From contig NZ_JAKCFA010000004.1 of NCBI RefSeq assembly GCF_024198215.1, positions 372,001 through 436,000 on the forward strand: DNA of 64,000 bases, in the 5' to 3' direction. This DNA comes from Myxococcus qinghaiensis. GTDB taxonomy: Bacteria > Myxococcota > Myxococcia > Myxococcales > Myxococcaceae. The position numbers and the translations under genes are program-made. The notes beneath the pieces are model-generated. The model was not told the DNA's origin. It worked only from the letters and a program-made list of their open reading frames with translations, and did no database searches. Below, piece after piece: positions 59,871 through 64,000 of this stretch. Within the stretch, counting starts at the first letter, position 1. Each line of letters opens with the position of its first letter.

Positions 59871-62800
59871 ATGCACTTGAACCGAGTGCTCCGGGAAACC
59901 GGAGTTGTCCTTGCCGCAGGTCTGCTTTATGGATCGGCGGCTTTCGCGCAGTCGAGCACGATGATCGGTACGGTCATCGACGCTCAGAGCCGGCAGCCTG
60001 TTCCTGACGTTGTTGTCACCGCGACCTCGCCCAACCTTCAGGGTGAGCAGACCGTGGTTACCGACGCTCAGGGCAACTACCGTATTCCCCAGCTGCCGCC
60101 CGGTGTTTACACCCTGCGGTTCGAGAAGGAGCAGTTCAAGCCGTACGCGCGTTCTGACGTCCAACTGCGTCTGAACCGCACCATCCGCGTCAACGTCGAG
60201 CTGCTCCCCGAGTCCCTCGGTGAAGTGGTGGAGATCGTCGGCGCGCCGCCGACCATCGACGTGGGCTCCACGACCACGGGCGTCAACGTGGATCAGGAGT
60301 TCATCAAGCGCATCGCCGTGGCCCGTCCGGGTGGCAAGGGAGGAGCGGCTCGCTCCTTCGAGTCCCTGGCCGAGCTGGCGCCTGGCGCCCAGAACGACCA
60401 GTACGGTGTGTCCATCAACGGCGCGACCTCGCCTGAGAACGGGTACGTGGTGGACGGTCTGTCCACGAACGACCCCGCCTACGGCGTGAACGCCAGCCCG
60501 ATGAGCATCGAGTTCGTGCAGGACGTGAACATCATCACCGGTGGTTACCTGCCGGAGTTCGGTCGCTCCACGGGCGGTGTCATCAACGCGGTCACCCGGT
60601 CGGGCTCCAACGAGTTCCACGGCTCCGTGTTCGCCAACCTGACGCCGGGCACCTTCGAGGGTACCCGCAAGCAGATCCAGGAAGAGGGCACTGTCATCAG
60701 TGGCCTCAACGAGCTGAAGAACCTGGGCGACTTCGGCGCCACCCTCGGTGGTCCGATCCTCAAGGACAAGCTGTGGTTCTTCGCCGGTTTCGCGCCGTCG
60801 TTCACGCGCTACCAGCACACCCGTACGCTGAACGCCATCCGGCTGAACGCGGACGGCTCGTCGGCGGCCAACGATGAGGGCTTCACCATCGTCGACCCCA
60901 TCGCGGGCTCGGACCGTCAGTACTTCGCTGACACCCGGACCGTGCAGTACATGGGTAAGTTGACCTACCTCATCAACCAGGACCACAACGTCTCGGTCGC
61001 CCTCAACGGCACCCCGACGACGACCGGTGGCATGGGCAAGCTGAGCATCAACCCGCAGTCCGGTGGTCTGCCGGGCGCGCTGGCTGCTCGTCCGGGCGAC
61101 TACGCCTTCACGGAGACCAACGCGAACGCCACGTCGCTGGCCCTGAAGTACGCGGGCGCGTTCATGGACAAGAAGGTCCTGGTCGACGCGAACCTCGGCT
61201 GGTTCCACCAGACGGCCTCCACCCTTCCGGCGGACGGCAGCAAGCTGGGCTCGACGCAGGGTCTCGCGGGCTACTCCCGCATGACCTACGTCAACCCGCG
61301 CCGGCTGACCCAGTTCGAGAACCTGCCCGCGGGCCAGGAGGGCGCTTGTGACCCGCTCATCCTGAACGAGGGCACGGAGGACGAGGAAGTCATCGAGCGT
61401 TGCCCGATCACCGGCTACTCGGTTGGCGGCCCCGGCTACATGAGCGATGCGAAGCTGGATCGCTACCAGATCAACGCCAAGGCCACCTACCTCCTGAACG
61501 CGCTCGGCACCCACGTGCTGAAGGCGGGCGTCGACACGGAGTTCCTGTCGTACGACCAGACCAAGGCGTACGGTGGTGGCGTGTTCTTCCAGGAAGCGCT
61601 CCCGTACTCGGGCGCCACGCTCAACGGCCAGCCCTACACGGGCGCCGCGCTGCAGGACTACCGTCGCTACGGCTACCAGGCGTCTCCTGACAGCCCCATC
61701 ACCCAGCTGACCCAGCAGTCGAAGACCACCAGCACCACCATCGGTGGCTTCCTGCAGGACTCCTGGTCCATCGCCAACCGCCTCACGCTGAACCTCGGCG
61801 TGCGCTACGACGTGCAGGCGATGTACGGCGGTGACGGCGAGCTGGCCCTTATCATGGGCAACCAGTGGTCGCCTCGTCTCGGCGCCATCATCGACCCGTT
61901 CGCCAACGGCCGTACCAAGTTCTTCGTGAACTTCGCTCGCTACTACGAGCAGGTTCCGCTGAACATGCTCGACCGCGCCTTCCCGGGTGAGCGTCGCTAC
62001 AACGCCCGCCGCGTGATGGCGGAGCCGGGCACGGGTGAGGCGGGTTGTGATCCGTCTGACCGCACGAGCCAGGAGACGGAATGCCGTGATCCGGCCAACG
62101 TGATTGCGCAGCCGGAGAGCAGCCGCAACCCGAACCGCCTCTACACGGGCGGCAAGGTGGAGAACGAGCCGATCGACCCGGACATCTCCCCTCAGTCGTC
62201 CAACGAGGTCGTCGTTGGTGGCGAGTACGAGCTGATCGCCAACACCCGCGTGGGCGCCAGCTACACGTACCGCAACATGAACATGGTCATCGAGGACATG
62301 AGCCGCGATGACGGCAACTCGTACTTCCTCGGCAACCCGGGCAGCGGCTTCGCCAAGGAATTCCCGAAGCCGGAGCGCAACTACAACAACGTCACTGTCT
62401 ACCTGAACCGCACGTTCTCGGACGGCTGGCTGGCCCAGGCGAACTACACCTGGTCCAAGCTGGAGGGTAACTACCCCGGTCTGTTCCGCCCGGAGACGGC
62501 TCAGCTCGACCCGAACATCCTGTCGGACTTCGACCTCGTCAGCCTCCTGGCGAACCGCACGGGTCCGCTCCCGTTCGACCGTACCCACCAGATCAAGGTG
62601 TTCGGCGCGAAGGAGTTCAACTTCACCAACGAGTTGTCCGCGAGCCTGGGTCTGTCCTACCGCGGCAACTCCGGTACGCCAATCAACTACTTCGGTTCGC
62701 ATGCGCTCTACGGTCCGGACGAGTCCTTCGTCCTTCCCCGTGGCGCGGGTGGCCGTACGCCCTGGCTGAACGTCATTGACTCCAACATTGGCGTCAACTA

Positions 62801-63083
62801 CCGCGTCAGCAAGGACAGCGTCGTCTCCGTCACCCTGGACGTCTTCAACCTCTTCAACTTCCAGGGCGTCAGCACGGTCGACCAGACCTACACCCTGCGC
62901 AACGTGGCCCCCATCGCGAACGGCAAGCCGTCCGACCTGCCGGGCAACGTGACGTGGCAGGAAGGCGAGGAGCGCGACGAGCCGTTTGGCACGGAGCCGG
63001 GCGACATCAACCCCAACTTCAAGAACCCGACCAGCTACCAGCCGCCGCGTCAGATGCGTCTTGGCGTCCGGTACACGTTCTAG
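59871..63083 (+). CDS. oar: TonB-dependent outer-membrane transporter, Oar-like
   Basis: The product has 1070 residues; the ATG at 59871 has GGAGGGG upstream. The signal peptide is cut after AFA (26). A CarboxypepD_reg-like domain follows (MIGTVIDAQSRQPVPDVVVT, NYRIPQLPPGVYTLRFEKEQ), then a plug (VNGA-type SINGATSPENGYVVDGL, EFGRSTGGVINAVTRSGSNEF) and a large 22-strand-type barrel ending in RQMRLGVRYTF with C-terminal Phe. Homology to the Myxococcus xanthus Oar protein is recalled from this architecture and from its neighbours. In M. xanthus, Oar and its ExbB/ExbD/TonB partners are needed for secretion of PopC, which makes the C-signal. It could also import a ligand as ordinary TBDTs do. Confidence 0.92.
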   Translation: MHLNRVLRETGVVLAAGLLYGSAAFAQSSTMIGTVIDAQSRQPVPDVVVTATSPNLQGEQTVVTDAQGNYRIPQLPPGVYTLRFEKEQFKPYARSDVQLRLNRTIRVNVELLPESLGEVVEIVGAPPTIDVGSTTTGVNVDQEFIKRIAVARPGGKGGAARSFESLAELAPGAQNDQYGVSINGATSPENGYVVDGLSTNDPAYGVNASPMSIEFVQDVNIITGGYLPEFGRSTGGVINAVTRSGSNEFHGSVFANLTPGTFEGTRKQIQEEGTVISGLNELKNLGDFGATLGGPILKDKLWFFAGFAPSFTRYQHTRTLNAIRLNADGSSAANDEGFTIVDPIAGSDRQYFADTRTVQYMGKLTYLINQDHNVSVALNGTPTTTGGMGKLSINPQSGGLPGALAARPGDYAFTETNANATSLALKYAGAFMDKKVLVDANLGWFHQTASTLPADGSKLGSTQGLAGYSRMTYVNPRRLTQFENLPAGQEGACDPLILNEGTEDEEVIERCPITGYSVGGPGYMSDAKLDRYQINAKATYLLNALGTHVLKAGVDTEFLSYDQTKAYGGGVFFQEALPYSGATLNGQPYTGAALQDYRRYGYQASPDSPITQLTQQSKTTSTTIGGFLQDSWSIANRLTLNLGVRYDVQAMYGGDGELALIMGNQWSPRLGAIIDPFANGRTKFFVNFARYYEQVPLNMLDRAFPGERRYNARRVMAEPGTGEAGCDPSDRTSQETECRDPANVIAQPESSRNPNRLYTGGKVENEPIDPDISPQSSNEVVVGGEYELIANTRVGASYTYRNMNMVIEDMSRDDGNSYFLGNPGSGFAKEFPKPERNYNNVTVYLNRTFSDGWLAQANYTWSKLEGNYPGLFRPETAQLDPNILSDFDLVSLLANRTGPLPFDRTHQIKVFGAKEFNFTNELSASLGLSYRGNSGTPINYFGSHALYGPDESFVLPRGAGGRTPWLNVIDSNIGVNYRVSKDSVVSVTLDVFNLFNFQGVSTVDQTYTLRNVAPIANGKPSDLPGNVTWQEGEERDEPFGTEPGDINPNFKNPTSYQPPRQMRLGVRYTF

Positions 63084-63119
63084 TCACTGGCCATTCACGG
63101 AACCGGGATTTCAAGTCAC

Positions 63120-63845
63120 ATGACCAAGAACATTCTCAATGCTGCGATGGTCCTCGTTGGCGCCGCGGGCCTGTTGACCGGCTGCAACTTCGACCAGCCG
63201 GAGGCTCCCTGCTTCGTGCAGGACGCCACCAACTGGTCGGCTGTCTACGACTCAATCGATGACCCCAAGGATGGCACAGGCGCTGCTTGTGAAATCAAAG
63301 CGCCGCCCACCGAACTCCTGGGCGTCTACAAGTTCGTGGATCCGGACGACCTGAGCAGGGCGGATATCACCATCCGTCCCCAGGGCCTTGCTAGCCGCGC
63401 TAGCCGGGATCCGGGTCCCACGACGGACCAGACGGCTACGGGTGCCTTCGACGTGGAGCCCGACGACAAGGGTTTCTGCACGGGGCGCGACTTCACCGAC
63501 GCGACGGTCGTCGCGGCGGCCGCTGGCACCACGGCCGCCACGACCATCACCTACCAGTTCACCGAAGTGCAGGTGTACGCGGCGCCGTCCCTGCCGGGTA
63601 CGCAGCTGAAGGGTGAGTTGAAGTACACGCGTGATGGCTGCACGTCGACCTACGCCATCCGCGCGATTTGGCCCGGCGTCCTCTGCTACCCCACCGGGGA
63701 CGCAGAGGGTCCTGCCGAGCTGTGCGGCGAGGGCTCGGGACTGAACCCGGACTTCGCCGCCGAGTGCGGTCCGGTGGTGGGTGTCAACCTTGGCCGTGAG
63801 TACGGCTACTGCATCCCCTCGAAGGCCATTCCTTCGCTGAAGTAG
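63120..63845 (+). CDS. Cysteine-rich lipoprotein downstream of oar
   Basis: This is a 241-residue protein. The lipoprotein signal MTKNILNAAMVLVGAAGLLTGC has the lipobox LTGC with Cys22. The mature part holds about eight more Cys (for example Cys31, Cys57, FCTGRDF, DGCTSTYAI, LCYP, LCGEG, ECGPV, YCIPS), so several disulfides are likely. It looks beta-rich (TTITYQFTEVQVYAA, TQLKGELKYTRDGCTSTYAI). It lies 36 bp after the oar-like gene, in the same direction, so it may be part of the same transport system. I do not recognise the family. Confidence 0.82.
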   Translation: MTKNILNAAMVLVGAAGLLTGCNFDQPEAPCFVQDATNWSAVYDSIDDPKDGTGAACEIKAPPTELLGVYKFVDPDDLSRADITIRPQGLASRASRDPGPTTDQTATGAFDVEPDDKGFCTGRDFTDATVVAAAAGTTAATTITYQFTEVQVYAAPSLPGTQLKGELKYTRDGCTSTYAIRAIWPGVLCYPTGDAEGPAELCGEGSGLNPDFAAECGPVVGVNLGREYGYCIPSKAIPSLK

Positions 63846-63862
63846 TCGTTCATCGCTGAACA

Positions 63863-63930
63863 GCGCCACCGACCGGGTGGCGCCTCGCGGCCCCGGCAGC
63901 CCTCCTCAGGGAGTGGACTGACGGGGCCGC
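63863..63930 (+). terminator. Two hairpins after the oar-lipoprotein unit
   Basis: GCGCCACC-gaccg-GGTGGCGC (63863-63883) is a perfect 8-bp stem. A second, longer structure pairs GCGGCCCCG (63887-63895) with CGGGGCCGC (63922-63930), with an inner CCCT/AGGG. T-richer sequence (GGTGTTTGAT) follows the second. Confidence 0.65.
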
Positions 63931-63982
63931 GGTGTTTGATGGGCTGTACCTGTCTGTCTGGGTTGTTTCTGTCTGGAGGCAC

Positions 63983-64000
63983 ATGGAGGGCCGTTACTCA
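63983..64000 (+). CDS. Possible start of the next gene (only MEGRYS visible)
   Basis: An ATG at 63983 is preceded by GGAGG at 63975-63979 and follows the hairpins of the oar unit. Only six codons lie in the window, so no product can be named. Confidence 0.35.

Noticed and set aside
59700-62702. 1000-codon open frame antisense to the oar-like gene
   Set aside because: It is produced by the strong codon bias of the real gene; the translation is low-complexity Val/Arg/Leu/Gly with no domain, while the plus strand has a signal peptide, plug and barrel.
1-64000. tRNA, rRNA, IS elements, prophage or integrase genes
   Set aside because: None seen: no T-loop-like GGTTCGAATC sets, no terminal inverted repeats with transposase, and no integrase or phage structural motifs. 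Only a visual scan was possible, without tRNAscan or an IS database.

Overview
This window is high-GC chromosomal DNA with strong G/C third-codon bias. It looks like a myxobacterium of the Myxococcaceae. The evidence is a TIGR02265/DUF2378-type protein (a Myxococcus paralogous family), an Oar-like TonB-dependent transporter beside its own exbD-exbD-exbB-tonB cluster, a recA next to a DUF1285 gene, and giant low-complexity proteins with TPR, coiled-coil or pseudo-receiver parts. No rRNA, tRNA, CRISPR array, IS element or prophage was seen. All family assignments come from reading motifs; no database search was run.

Layout. 1-6.3 kb: a cysteine-less thioredoxin-fold protein (cut by the window edge), a class I/II aminotransferase, an exported alpha/beta-hydrolase-like protein with a membrane-anchored partner, an unknown acidic protein and a PP2C phosphatase. 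6.4-12.6 kb: a chemoreceptor, a 4 x 100 bp hairpin-bearing tandem repeat, an SDR, a sterol-desaturase-type hydroxylase, a glutaryl-CoA-dehydrogenase-like enzyme and a DUF2058 protein with an RG/P-rich insert. 12.7-18 kb: a lipoprotein, a small beta-barrel, a small basic protein, an M3-like metallopeptidase, an RluA-type pseudouridine synthase and a decayed glycosyltransferase 2. 18-24.4 kb: a 2132-residue TPR/low-complexity protein. 24.4-29.9 kb: an outer-membrane protein, galU, an exported protein, two GNATs and a GDPD/Menorin-like phosphodiesterase with an apparent N-terminal frameshift. 30-39.3 kb: priA and a 2265-residue pseudo-receiver/coiled-coil/DUF4388/J-like protein.

39.3-56.5 kb is mostly housekeeping: def, nth, ltaE, an M23 lipoprotein, HU, a beta-helix lipoprotein, an alpha/beta hydrolase, pssA, cinA, a polytopic GT-C-like protein, DUF1285, recA, an NDH-2-like dehydrogenase, comM/yifB and a small membrane protein. 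56.4-64 kb holds a DUF2378 protein and then the TonB system: two ExbD, ExbB and TonB on the minus strand, and divergently the Oar-like transporter and a lipoprotein. From memory, Oar and its TonB machinery in Myxococcus xanthus are needed for release of the developmental protease PopC. The divergent oar/tonB region carries recognisable promoters and a perfect dyad over the oar -35 element.

The strongest oddities are the tandem array that exactly fills the MCP/SDR convergent gap, the glycosyltransferase pseudogene, the one-base frame break in the phosphodiesterase gene, the two giant mosaic proteins, a 65-nt block identical between the two exbD genes, and several convergent gene pairs whose stop codons abut or overlap.
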